Positions 10,525 through 18,145 of a stretch of 64,000 nucleotides of DNA are shown in pieces (the first letter of the stretch is position 1; each line of letters opens with the position of its first letter). The position numbers and the translations under genes are program-made. The stretch lies in contig CAIUSV010000088.1 in assembly GCA_903901915.1 (NCBI GenBank), positions 29,826 to 93,825 of the forward strand. Direction: 5' to 3'. This DNA is from an uncultured Rhodospirillaceae bacterium. Its GTDB lineage: Bacteria; Pseudomonadota; Alphaproteobacteria; Rhodospirillales; Magnetospirillaceae. The notes beneath the pieces were generated by a model, which did no database searches, had not been told where the DNA came from, and saw only the letters and a list, made by a program, of their open reading frames with translations.

Positions 10525-11958
10525 ATGTCCGGTTCGATAGGCAGGGGCCGTGCAGACGGACAAAGTCTCGCCACCCTTGCCGCCATCTCCATCCTGTTCA
10601 TCGCAGGGAATATTTCTCGTCAATATCTGACGGAATTGGCCGGAAGATACATTAGAGATCAAGTTTTATCGTCCATTTTGATCGCATCCATATTGTGGAT
10701 ACTCGGTGGAGTTCTCGCCGACACCGCCGTCAAGGCCGTTATCTTCGGCCGCATACTTCCGCGCATCACCAGACACGAGCCTCCTCTCCTGTTGGTGAAC
10801 CTGTCCACCACGATCATTTTCACCATCGCCCTCGGCGGGTGCATCGTCACCTTCCTTGATGGATCGGTGACCACTCTGCTGACCACCTCCGGCGCCTTGA
10901 CCGTGGTTGTCGGCTTCGCCCTGAGGGAGCTGATCCAGGATTTCTTCTGCGGCATCGCCATCAATCTCGAACGGCCCTTCAAAATGGGGGATTGGGTCGA
11001 GGTCCAGAAGGATCTGGTGGCCCGGGTGGTGGAGATCAATTGGCGGGCCACCCACCTGCTGACCGACAGCCACAAGACCGTGATCGTTCCCAACCGGATG
11101 ATGGCCAGCAAGAACCTTGTGAACTACAGCCTGCCGGAACGTTCATACCGCGAGAACATGAAGATCGTCCTGGGGAACGAGCATGATCCCGACCGCATCG
11201 TCAGCATCCTGACGGCGGCGATCCTGGCAACGTCCGAGGTCATTCCCGGAGCCAAACACCGGGTCCGCCTCGAAGGCTTCGACGAACGCGGCACGGTCTG
11301 GTCGCTGAAATTCTGGGTCGCCGTCTATTCCGACCGGATTCCAGCCATCCACAATGTGTATGCCAACTGCATCCGCAACCTCCATGCGGCGGGAATCGAG
11401 ATTCCTTATAACCGCAGCGAGGTCATCATGTCGGGCCGCTCACTGTCGACGGTTCACGAGACCGCCCGCCAGCGCAACAACTTCACCATCCTCAGGCGCG
11501 TCCAACTCTTCAAGGCCCTACACGACGCCGAGGTGCAGAAAGTTGCCGACCGCCTGAGCGAACTCAACTTCGCCGCCGATCAGGTGGTGGTGATGCAGGG
11601 CGATGCCGGACAATCCCTGTTCGTGCTGGTGGAGGGCCTGCTGACCGTTTCCGTCGATGATCAGGTGGTCGGCACCATCCGGGCCGGCAGCGTCTTCGGA
11701 GAAATGTCGTTGCTGACCGGCGAACCCCGCAAGGCGACGGTCATGACCCAGACGGCCACCGTCGTGCTGGAAGTCTCAGCCGAGCTGATGCACGAGATCA
11801 TGACCAGCCGCCCCAGCATCGTCGACGATCTTGCCCTGATCATGGCCCGGAACAAGACGGTAAAGGCGGTATCAAGCGGCCCGGAAGCGTCGGTGAAGGG
11901 CGAAAGCTCGCTGCTGGCCGATAAGATCCGGACGTTCTTCCGCCGGATCCACACCTAA
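10525..11958 (+). CDS. MscS-family channel with C-terminal cyclic-nucleotide-binding domain
   Basis: Inner-membrane protein of 477 aa of the bacterial cyclic-nucleotide-gated MscS subgroup. Predicted membrane helices lie at about residues 17-34, 48-70, 90-110 and a pore helix at 118-145 (TSGALTVVVGFALRELIQDF). The MscS beta and alpha/beta domain follows (FKMGDWVEV, TVIVPNRMMASKNLVNYS). Residues about 325-445 form a cNMP-binding domain whose phosphate-binding cassette FGEMSLLTGEPRKATV is intact, so ligand binding is plausible. Start is the ATG at 10525, chosen for its GGAGGAG site nine bases upstream. It stands alone, bracketed by the tRNA-Leu 3'-end repeats, which hints at acquisition as a cassette. 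Whether cAMP or cGMP opens or closes it is not readable from sequence. Confidence 0.92.
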   Translation: MSGSIGRGRADGQSLATLAAISILFIAGNISRQYLTELAGRYIRDQVLSSILIASILWILGGVLADTAVKAVIFGRILPRITRHEPPLLLVNLSTTIIFTIALGGCIVTFLDGSVTTLLTTSGALTVVVGFALRELIQDFFCGIAINLERPFKMGDWVEVQKDLVARVVEINWRATHLLTDSHKTVIVPNRMMASKNLVNYSLPERSYRENMKIVLGNEHDPDRIVSILTAAILATSEVIPGAKHRVRLEGFDERGTVWSLKFWVAVYSDRIPAIHNVYANCIRNLHAAGIEIPYNRSEVIMSGRSLSTVHETARQRNNFTILRRVQLFKALHDAEVQKVADRLSELNFAADQVVVMQGDAGQSLFVLVEGLLTVSVDDQVVGTIRAGSVFGEMSLLTGEPRKATVMTQTATVVLEVSAELMHEIMTSRPSIVDDLALIMARNKTVKAVSSGPEASVKGESSLLADKIRTFFRRIHT

Positions 11959-12047
11959 ATCCGAGGGAGCTTTTAGCCACAACGGAAGCTTACTTGCGGC
12001 TGCGGCGCCACCTTTCCTCACTCCCTTCGCACCGGTGCCGATATCGA

Positions 12048-12125
12048 GCGTACCGGTTCGATCCCGGCAGGGGCCACCATCCTTTGGGATGAGACGCTGG
12101 AAAATGGACCCTGCCCCCATTTTCC
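12048..12125 (+). repeat. Direct repeat, copy 2: orphan tRNA-Leu 3' end plus REP-like palindrome
   Basis: Bases 12048-12079 match the last 32 bases of tRNA-Leu(UAA) with two substitutions and include the T arm, the 3' acceptor strand and CCA. No 5' half of a tRNA precedes it, so it cannot fold into a tRNA. About 20 bases later a palindrome with GAAAATGG/CCATTTTC arms (ending 12124) repeats the element at 10127-10152. It looks like an attachment-site scar or a segmental duplication. Confidence 0.75.
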
Positions 12126-12295
12126 GACCCCATTTGCCGGCTGGGCGCTACTGTCGGTCGCCGGGCGGCAAGGGTGTAAAAGCCCCCCGGCGGCTGCGTC
12201 GGCATCGCGCAACGGATGGCAGCCCATATCCTACTTTCGTCCTGGAAGGGATTAGTCCTTGTTGGCGGGTGCTGGGGGAAAGCCGCACCGCCGAC

Positions 12296-12323
12296 TTGCG
12301 CTGAAGGCCCGCCGCGCTAGAGT
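12296..12323 (+). promoter_or_regulatory. Possible sigma-70 promoter of the SpoIIE-type phosphatase
   Basis: TTGCGC (12296-12301) and TAGAGT (12318-12323) are separated by 16 bases, about 50 bases ahead of the ATG at 12376. The -35 is imperfect. A self-complementary TTGATCAA at 12345 lies in the leader. Confidence 0.4.
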
Positions 12324-12375
12324 GCGTAACACTGCGCGATCGGCTTGATCAACCCAAGGACAGAAGACCGACGAA

Positions 12376-13878
12376 ATGAGCGATCAACGTCGTGCAAAAT
12401 TCCCGGTTTATTCCCTAGCGATCGGGGTGGTGCTATCGGTGGTCAGCGTCGGGACCCTCATATGGTTCAGCTACCTCCTGCACGAAAAATTCCACCGCAT
12501 GATGACCACGGTGCAGGAAAGCAGCGCATTGGTGGAACAGATCCGCTATTACGACGAGGTCCTGACCATGTCGGCCGGCATGTCGGCCTGGACCGGCAAT
12601 CCTTCGTGGAAGGAGCGCTATGACCGGGCCGCGGACAGTCTCGACAAAGTCTTCGAGAATCTCCGCCGCGTCGCCCCGGCGGAGATGAGCGACCGGCTGA
12701 TGGCGCAGACCTCGACCGCGAATGACCGGCTGATCGAGATGGAGACCCGTTCATTTCAGTTGGTCGAGCAAGGGCGCAAGAGGGAGGCGTGGGACGTCCT
12801 TCAGTCCGACGCCTACAAGACTGAGAAGAATACCTATAAGGCGGGCATCGACGAATTCATCGCCGAATTCGGGGACTACATGGCGCAGATTGAGGCGGCG
12901 CAGTGGCAATCCGTGATGTGGAATACCGGACTGGGGCTGGCCGGATTGCTGGTGGTTCTCATGAGCTGGCTGGCCACCTTCCGCGTCCTCAACCGATTCC
13001 ATCGCGAGAACCGGCGATTCCAGGAGGGTTTGGAGGGGCTGGTGCGGGAGCGCACCCAGGAGTTGAGCACGGAAATCGACGAGCGCAAACGGGCCCAGAA
13101 GGAATTGCACGACGCCTACGAGGTCATCACCAGTTCGATCCGCTACGCCGCCCGCATCCAACGGGCGGTGCTTCCCGATGACGCGGTGATCGGAGAGCGG
13201 CTCTCCGACTATTTTATCCTGTGGGAACCACGCGATACCGTGGGCGGGGACATATACTGGTGCGGTGCTTGGGGCGACAGCCTGCTTGTCATCCTCGGCG
13301 ACTGCACCGGCCACGGGGTGCCGGGAGCGTTCATGACCCTTATTTCCATCGGCGCCCTGGAGCGGGCCAAGCAAGCGACCCCCGACGGCGACCTGGAGGC
13401 GCTGATCGGCAAGATGCACGCCCTGCTGAAAATCACCCTGGGCCAGCATCAGGACGGCGGCGGCTTGGATGACGGCATTGAATTGGGGGCCTGCCTGATC
13501 AGCCGGGATCAGACGCGGATGGATTTCGTCGGAGCCCGCTTTTCCCTCTTCCGGGTAGGAGGGGAGGGCGTCGATGAGATCAAGGGGATAAGGCAGGGAC
13601 TGGCCTACCGGAGCATTCCTCTGGACCAGAGCTATACCGGCCAGACCATTGCGCTGGAACCCGGTCAAGCCTTCTTCATGACCTCGGACGGCATGATCGA
13701 GCAATTAGGGGGGGCCAAGGGCCTCAGCTTCGGCAAGAAGCGCTTCATGAACCGCCTCCTCGAGCTTCGCGACGCGCCCATGGCCCAGCAGAAGGAGGCC
13801 ATCTTGCAATCCCTGCTGGACTACCAGGGCAAACAATCCCGTCGGGACGACGTCTCGGTCATCGGCTTCCGCATCTAG
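12376..13878 (+). CDS. Membrane-anchored SpoIIE/RsbU-type serine phosphatase
   Basis: Predicted PP2C-type phosphatase of 500 aa. A membrane helix at about residues 12-33 and another at 183-203 flank a helical periplasmic sensor of roughly 150 residues. A coiled-coil linker (residues 207-245) follows, then a SpoIIE catalytic domain (about 260-500). Metal-binding acidic residues sit in DTVGGDIYW, LGDCTGHGVPGAF, MTSDGMIEQ and RRDDVSVIGF. Relatives such as SiaA dephosphorylate anti-anti-sigma (STAS) proteins in partner switches. No STAS protein or anti-sigma kinase gene is adjacent, so the substrate is unknown. Start is the ATG at 12376, with AGGACAGAAG upstream. Confidence 0.88.
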   Translation: MSDQRRAKFPVYSLAIGVVLSVVSVGTLIWFSYLLHEKFHRMMTTVQESSALVEQIRYYDEVLTMSAGMSAWTGNPSWKERYDRAADSLDKVFENLRRVAPAEMSDRLMAQTSTANDRLIEMETRSFQLVEQGRKREAWDVLQSDAYKTEKNTYKAGIDEFIAEFGDYMAQIEAAQWQSVMWNTGLGLAGLLVVLMSWLATFRVLNRFHRENRRFQEGLEGLVRERTQELSTEIDERKRAQKELHDAYEVITSSIRYAARIQRAVLPDDAVIGERLSDYFILWEPRDTVGGDIYWCGAWGDSLLVILGDCTGHGVPGAFMTLISIGALERAKQATPDGDLEALIGKMHALLKITLGQHQDGGGLDDGIELGACLISRDQTRMDFVGARFSLFRVGGEGVDEIKGIRQGLAYRSIPLDQSYTGQTIALEPGQAFFMTSDGMIEQLGGAKGLSFGKKRFMNRLLELRDAPMAQQKEAILQSLLDYQGKQSRRDDVSVIGFRI

Positions 13879-14162
13879 GCGGTCATGCCCGACAACGATT
13901 CCCAGTGTGGCGTATCCCTTCGGGGATAGGCTGATACAAAGTCGGCTTTTGCACCGGTTGCCGCCGGTACCCCCCCGCACCCGGACTTCCATCATGTAAG
14001 TTCCGGCCGGCGGCGGTGTCCCGTCCCAGGATCATGGATGACACCGGGTAAAGAGGCTCTACCGGCCACGCCCTGCTGCCCCAAGAATGCCGCAAAGCAT
14101 CCAAACTTCGGACAAGCTTCGGTGCGATCATTATTCGGCAATAAGGTGCAAGGGAGGCGATG
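13879..14162. other. Structured gap after the phosphatase gene
   Basis: No gene is recognised. It contains a tight hairpin TATCCC-TTCG-GGGATA (13913-13928), which may help terminate the phosphatase transcript although no T tract follows. A longer inverted repeat with CGGTGTC and GACACCG arms lies near 14011-14050. Comparison by eye with known riboswitch cores gave no match. Confidence 0.4.
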
Positions 14163-14294
14163 ATGAACAAATTGGTGCTCACGGCAGTCGCCCTGTATCT
14201 GGCCGCCGAGGGCTTCTCGCTGCTGACCGCGCCCGAGGGGTTGATGCGCGAGGCCGTTGCCAAGGCCGTCGCCGAGACGACGGTAAATCGGTGA
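14163..14294 (+). CDS. Small 43-aa hydrophobic protein, unrecognised
   Basis: An ORF of 43 codons preceded by AAGGGAGG, one of the strongest ribosome-binding sites in the window, five to six bases from the ATG at 14163 (another ATG abuts it at 14160). It begins MNKLVLTAVALYLAAEGFSL, a single hydrophobic helix, followed by an amphipathic tail rich in Ala, Glu and Lys. The opening vaguely recalls the short DUF2065/YjeT membrane proteins, but the second helix of that family is missing. The same frame reopens after the stop with a 22-codon stretch (14304-14372), so this might be an interrupted longer gene. Function unknown. Confidence 0.5.
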   Translation: MNKLVLTAVALYLAAEGFSLLTAPEGLMREAVAKAVAETTVNR

Positions 14295-14588
14295 ATCGGC
14301 CGGATGCCACACCCGCCCCAACGCTGTCTCCTGGTCGCCGTCCTCGACATCCTTGACGAGATCGTGAAGTAGGCTTGGCGGATTGATTCGCTGATTTCAG
14401 CTCGCGACGTGATTGCCTTCATCCTTGCGAACAAGGGATCAAATCGCCAACCGCGCTCGATCATGGCAGGAAGACTGCCATATGCCGATCCAAGCTCCTT
14501 TGCTCGATACAGTTTGCTCCTTGCATGATCGCGTCCACACGAATTATGTAGCGCGTTGGGTTAGTGGTCGTTCGTGGGAGCAAAACAA
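14295..14588. other. Gap before the PAS/chemoreceptor pair
   Basis: No supported gene. A 22-codon in-frame continuation of the small ORF lies at 14304-14372 without its own ribosome-binding site. The remainder is presumably the leader and promoter region of the PAS protein, but no convincing -35/-10 pair was found. Confidence 0.4.
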
Positions 14589-15113
14589 TTGTCGGTTTCG
14601 ACAGCCGGCCTGACCGGCGTGGAACGTTTTCTGGCGTCCGACGGCATTGTGGTGAGCAAGACCGACACCAAGGGCCGGATCACCTACGCCAACCGGACCT
14701 TCCTTGACATCGCCGGCTATAGCGAACGCGAGGTCCTGGGCCGTCCCCACAACATCGTGCGCCATCCGGAGATGCCGCGGGCGGTGTTCAAGCTGCTGTG
14801 GGACACCATCACCGACGGGCGGGAGATTTTCGCCTACGTCATCAACCGGGCCAAGAACGGCGACCACTACTGGGTATTCGCCCACGTCACGCCAACCTTC
14901 GACCGCGACGGCACCATCACCAGCTTCCATTCCAGCCGCAGGGCGCCGCGCCGCGAGGCGGTCGAGGCGATCCGGCCGGTCTACCGCGAATTGCGCGACG
15001 AAGAGGCAAGGCATTCCGCTCCCGGCGAGGCCGCCGCGGCGGGCGTCGAACTGCTGACAACCAAATTCATCGGCGCGGGGGGTACCTATGAAGACCTGGT
15101 CTTCTCTCTTTAG
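14589..15113 (+). CDS. Aer-like PAS sensor protein
   Basis: Cytoplasmic single-PAS protein of about 174 aa. Residues about 10-120 are a PAS domain very like that of aerotaxis receptors ([51 protein letters not shown]). This class usually binds FAD or heme to sense redox or oxygen. The most likely start is TTG at 14589 with GGGAG nine bases upstream; GTG at 14574 is an alternative that adds five residues. The last 26 bases overlap the chemoreceptor gene in the +1 frame and end with CTT TAG C. In classic Aer the PAS, membrane anchor and signalling domain are one chain, so this looks like a split receptor. Confidence 0.85.
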   Translation: MSVSTAGLTGVERFLASDGIVVSKTDTKGRITYANRTFLDIAGYSEREVLGRPHNIVRHPEMPRAVFKLLWDTITDGREIFAYVINRAKNGDHYWVFAHVTPTFDRDGTITSFHSSRRAPRREAVEAIRPVYRELRDEEARHSAPGEAAAAGVELLTTKFIGAGGTYEDLVFSL

Positions 15114-17022
15114 CTCGTTCGCCGTCGCGTCGATCGCCACCCTGGGCGGGTTTGCCCTGGCGGCATCGGCCTTGGCATCGGGCGACGGCCTGACCGCCCT
15201 GTGGGCCGGCGCGATCGGCATCCTGGCCCTGGCCTCGGCGATCTTGAACCGACGCTGTTCGGCAAGCCTCGGCAAGCTCAACACCGCGCTGACCGGACTG
15301 GCGGACGGCGACCTCAACGGCCGGCTTGTCGGCGTCAGCGACGGCGGCGAGATCGAGACGCTGATGAACGCCTTCAACATGGGGGCCGACAAGGTCGAAG
15401 CCTTTGCCCGCGAGGTGCGCGGGACGCTGGAGGCCGCTTCGCAGCGCCGCTTCAAGCGCACCATCCGCCCCGAAGGCATGACCGGCGACTACCTGGGCTA
15501 CATCGAAGCCATCAATCTCGCCTGCCGCCGGCTGGAACAGGCGGAACAGGGCATCGGCGAGATGGTGGCCCGCATCGACGCCCAAGTCTCGGACACCATC
15601 GAGAGCGTGTCCCATGTCACCGAGGATCTGGTACACAGCGCCCAGGCCATGTCCGGCGTGACGAAAGAGGTGGATCGGGATACCGAGGTCGCCTCGGCCG
15701 CCGCCGGCGAAGCATCCAGTTCGGCGCAGACGGTAGCCGCGGCGGCCGAGGAACTGCACGCCTCCATCGCCGAGATTTCCAGCCAGATCGGCCGTTCGAC
15801 CGGCGCCGCCCGCGAGGCATCGTCGCGCATGGCGGAGACCCGGTCGGTCATCGACCGCCTGGGCGTCGCCGCCAATGAGATCGGCGCCGTGCTGGACCTG
15901 ATCCGCGACATCGCCAGCCAGACCAACCTGCTGGCCCTCAATGCCACCATCGAGGCCGCCCGCGCGGGCGAGGCCGGCAAGGGCTTCGCCGTGGTCGCGG
16001 GCGAGGTCAAGCATCTCGCCAACCAGACCGCCAAGGCCACCGAGGACGTCACCGCCAGCGTCAGCACCATCCAGCAGGTCACCCGCGAGACCGTCGGCAT
16101 GATCGACGAGGTCTCGTCCGCCATCCACGGCATGGAGGAAGTCGCCGCCGGCATTTCCGCCGCGGTCGAGGAGCAGACCGCGGCGACCAGCGAAATCGCC
16201 CGAACCGTTTCGGTCACCGCCGAACAGGCCGAAGAGGTCAAGCGGCGGATGGCCTCGGTCAGGGGCAGCGTCCAGAACGCCGACCGCGCCGCCAGCTCGG
16301 TCAACGAAAGTTCGGTACGGATGGACGAATCCCTGATCAGCATGCGCAAGCTGCTGATCAAGGCGGTGCGGACCTCGTCCGAATTCGCCAATCGCCGCAA
16401 GGGGGCACGGCGGGCGGCCATGCTCGATGCCGAACTCCGCCTGGGCGGAAGCAGCGCCAAGGTGCTGGTCCACGACCTGTCCGAGGGCGGCGCCATGGTT
16501 TCCAAGGGCGAGGGCGAAGCCTATCCCCGGGGAGGGCGCGTCAGCTTTGTCGTCCCTGCGGAATCCATCGAGCTGCGAGCGGAAATCTCCGCCTGCTCGG
16601 ACGGATTCTATCACCTGCACTTCACCGACGCCGCCCTGGCGACCGAGCGGGTCGACCGGCTGTCGGTCACCAGCATCGGCCGGCTGCTGGACGTCACCAA
16701 GGACGATCACCGCCAGTTCGTCCGGCGCATCGCCGACGCGGTCGAGGGCAAGATTGCGCTGCAGCCGGCGGAACTCAGCACCCACCACACCTGCCGGCTG
16801 GGGCGCTGGTACGATAATGTCACCGATGACCGGATGATGGCGCTGCCCAGCTTCAAGGGACTGCTCGACCGCCATCGCCCGGTTCACGCCAAGGGCCGCG
16901 ATATCGTCTCCGCCCTCAACGCCGGGCACGGCGACGAGGCCCGCCGCCTGATGGCGGAGCTGGACGGCCTGTCGCAGAACGTCATCACCGCCCTTGACGA
17001 CATCAAGCGCGAATATGCCTGA
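15088..17022 (+). CDS. Methyl-accepting chemotaxis protein with PilZ-like and CZB domains
   Basis: Chemoreceptor of 644 aa. Two adjacent hydrophobic helices (about residues 8-52) anchor it with almost no periplasmic loop, as in Aer. A HAMP-like segment (53-110) precedes the coiled-coil signalling domain, whose conserved tip is [20 protein letters not shown] at about residue 290. Residues about 430-520 look like a PilZ c-di-GMP module, with an RRKGARR basic motif and DLSEGG. Residues about 535-644 form a CZB zinc-binding domain ([13 protein letters not shown] with later His residues). Start is the ATG at 15088 behind a G-rich tract, inside the PAS gene. The architecture suggests integration of PAS input with c-di-GMP and zinc or oxidant signals; the ligands are inferred. 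Confidence 0.9.
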   Translation: MKTWSSLFSSFAVASIATLGGFALAASALASGDGLTALWAGAIGILALASAILNRRCSASLGKLNTALTGLADGDLNGRLVGVSDGGEIETLMNAFNMGADKVEAFAREVRGTLEAASQRRFKRTIRPEGMTGDYLGYIEAINLACRRLEQAEQGIGEMVARIDAQVSDTIESVSHVTEDLVHSAQAMSGVTKEVDRDTEVASAAAGEASSSAQTVAAAAEELHASIAEISSQIGRSTGAAREASSRMAETRSVIDRLGVAANEIGAVLDLIRDIASQTNLLALNATIEAARAGEAGKGFAVVAGEVKHLANQTAKATEDVTASVSTIQQVTRETVGMIDEVSSAIHGMEEVAAGISAAVEEQTAATSEIARTVSVTAEQAEEVKRRMASVRGSVQNADRAASSVNESSVRMDESLISMRKLLIKAVRTSSEFANRRKGARRAAMLDAELRLGGSSAKVLVHDLSEGGAMVSKGEGEAYPRGGRVSFVVPAESIELRAEISACSDGFYHLHFTDAALATERVDRLSVTSIGRLLDVTKDDHRQFVRRIADAVEGKIALQPAELSTHHTCRLGRWYDNVTDDRMMALPSFKGLLDRHRPVHAKGRDIVSALNAGHGDEARRLMAELDGLSQNVITALDDIKREYA

Positions 17023-17059
17023 TCATGCGACCGCGTCCCAAGATGGTGGAAGCCCGGAC

Positions 17060-17275
17060 ATGAGCGATGATCTCGACCGGCGGCTGGTAGCGCTGGAAAG
17101 CCGTCTGGCCCACCACGAGCGGATGGCCGAGGAGATGTCCGAGGTCATCGCCGAACAGGCCCGCGCCATCGACCTGTTGACCGCGCAGCTCCGCGATCTG
17201 CGCGAGCGCCTGGGCGAGGCCGAGGCCGGCTGGTCCCGCTCGCCCCAGGATGACCGGCCGCCGCCGCATTACTGA
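17060..17275 (+). CDS. slyX: SlyX family protein
   Basis: Small coiled-coil protein of 71 aa with the family pattern: heptad-rich helix (LDRRLVALESRLAHHERMAE, EQARAIDLLTAQLRDLRERL) and the C-terminal PPPHY tail typical of SlyX. Molecular role in the cell is unknown even in E. coli. Start is the ATG at 17060; an ATG at 17015 overlapping the chemoreceptor stop would add 15 non-conserved residues. It lies 37 bases downstream of the chemoreceptor gene and is probably co-transcribed. Confidence 0.85.
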   Translation: MSDDLDRRLVALESRLAHHERMAEEMSEVIAEQARAIDLLTAQLRDLRERLGEAEAGWSRSPQDDRPPPHY

Positions 17276-17289
17276 TCGGCGCGGCGGTA

Positions 17290-17739
17290 TCAGCGGAACA
17301 GCATCTTGGAGATCAGCACGTCCTTGATCGTCTCGCAGCCGGGTTCCTTGCGCGCCAGGGCCAGCATGGACGACTTGATCGTCGGCGCCGGATTGGCGCC
17401 CATGTATTCCTCGTAGGAGACGGCGGCCAGCGCCTTGCGCATCTTGTCGGACAGCTGTTTCTCGGGGCACTTGGCGTCATCGGGCAGCAGCAGCAGATCC
17501 AGCGAGGACATGTGGAAGTTGCCCAGTTTGTCCCACAGTTCCAGCACGATGGTGGGCAGCCGGGCGTAACGCTCGCCCTTGCCCGGAATGGGGAGCTGCC
17601 CCGGCTTGTCTTTTTCCTTCTTCTTGTCGTCCTTCTTGTCGCCGCCGCCATGGTCGGCGGCGAGCGACGGCGCCGGCGGACAGGCGACCACCGCCACGGC
17701 AAAGGCGGCGACAACGGCAAGGACGGCAAGGCGCGGCAT
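17290..17739 (-). CDS. Predicted exported protein of unknown function
   Basis: 149 aa. A signal peptide is clear at the N-terminus (MPRLAVLAVVAAFAVAVVAC through SLAADHG). A short Lys/Asp/Glu-rich linker (DKKDDKKKEKDKPG) comes next, then a globular part with LPTIVLELWDKLGNFHMSSL and a terminus CETIKDVLISKMLFR. A Cys near the end of the hydrophobic stretch could make it a lipoprotein, but the lipobox is poor. Start is the ATG at 17739; an ATG at 17763 overlaps the upstream gene's stop and adds eight residues. It is the last gene of the nadA-nadC-nadB run. The tail faintly resembles FliL-like proteins, too weakly to name it. Confidence 0.75.
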   Translation of the reverse strand: MPRLAVLAVVAAFAVAVVACPPAPSLAADHGGGDKKDDKKKEKDKPGQLPIPGKGERYARLPTIVLELWDKLGNFHMSSLDLLLLPDDAKCPEKQLSDKMRKALAAVSYEEYMGANPAPTIKSSMLALARKEPGCETIKDVLISKMLFR

Positions 17740-17755
17740 GGCGTTGTCCCCGGAT

Positions 17756-18145
17756 CTAATCATGATCGCCCCGGCCGAGAATGACCGAGGCTTCGGCCAA
17801 TTCGGTTCCCATGGCGCGGATATTGCCCAACAGGGCGTTGACGATGACCCGCACCCCCCGGGGTGCCTTTTCCAACTGCTCGGACAGGCGATCCTTGCCG
17901 ATGATGACGCAGACGGTCTCTTCGACCGCCACGGCCGAGGCCATGCGGGGGTGATCGTCGATCAGTGCCATCTCGCCGAAAATGCCGCCCTGCGCCACCT
18001 CGCCGATATCGACCGCCTTGCCCTTGACCGTCTTGAACACCCTGACCCGCCCGGATTCCACCACATAGGCGGTGGTTCCGGTCTCGCCCTCGGAAAAGAT
18101 GGCCGCACCGGCGGGAAAAACCAGACGGCGGCTGCTGGTACTCAT
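17756..18145 (-). CDS. Single-domain cyclic-nucleotide-binding protein
   Basis: 129 aa consisting of one Crp-type cNMP-binding beta-barrel with C-helix and no DNA-binding domain. The phosphate cassette [17 protein letters not shown] retains the Glu and Arg needed to hold a cyclic nucleotide. The start codon overlaps the end of nadB by four bases (ATGA), so it is translationally coupled to NAD synthesis genes. Such stand-alone domains often act as regulatory subunits or adaptors, but no partner is evident here. A Crp-like transcription factor is excluded by the absence of a helix-turn-helix. Confidence 0.88.
   Translation of the reverse strand: MSTSSRRLVFPAGAAIFSEGETGTTAYVVESGRVRVFKTVKGKAVDIGEVAQGGIFGEMALIDDHPRMASAVAVEETVCVIIGKDRLSEQLEKAPRGVRVIVNALLGNIRAMGTELAEASVILGRGDHD

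Larger units (their letters stand above)
11959..12375. other. Gap holding the tRNA remnant repeat and a promoter
   Basis: No protein gene is supported. The left half contains the partial tRNA-Leu 3' end and REP-like palindrome at 12048-12125. The right half holds a promoter candidate at 12296-12323 and a TTGATCAA palindrome at 12345-12352 just before the phosphatase gene. Confidence 0.6.

Noticed and set aside
12000..12080. A second complete tRNA-Leu gene
   Set aside because: Only the T arm, 3' acceptor strand and CCA are present; no matching 5' acceptor, D arm or anticodon arm.
12345..12352. TTGATCAA as an FNR box before the phosphatase gene
   Set aside because: FNR sites need four bases between TTGAT and ATCAA; here the half-sites are fused.
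13911..14060. A riboswitch, in particular c-di-GMP type, in the structured gap after the phosphatase
   Set aside because: The conserved core bases of the known class were not found and the downstream gene is tiny; only generic hairpins are present.
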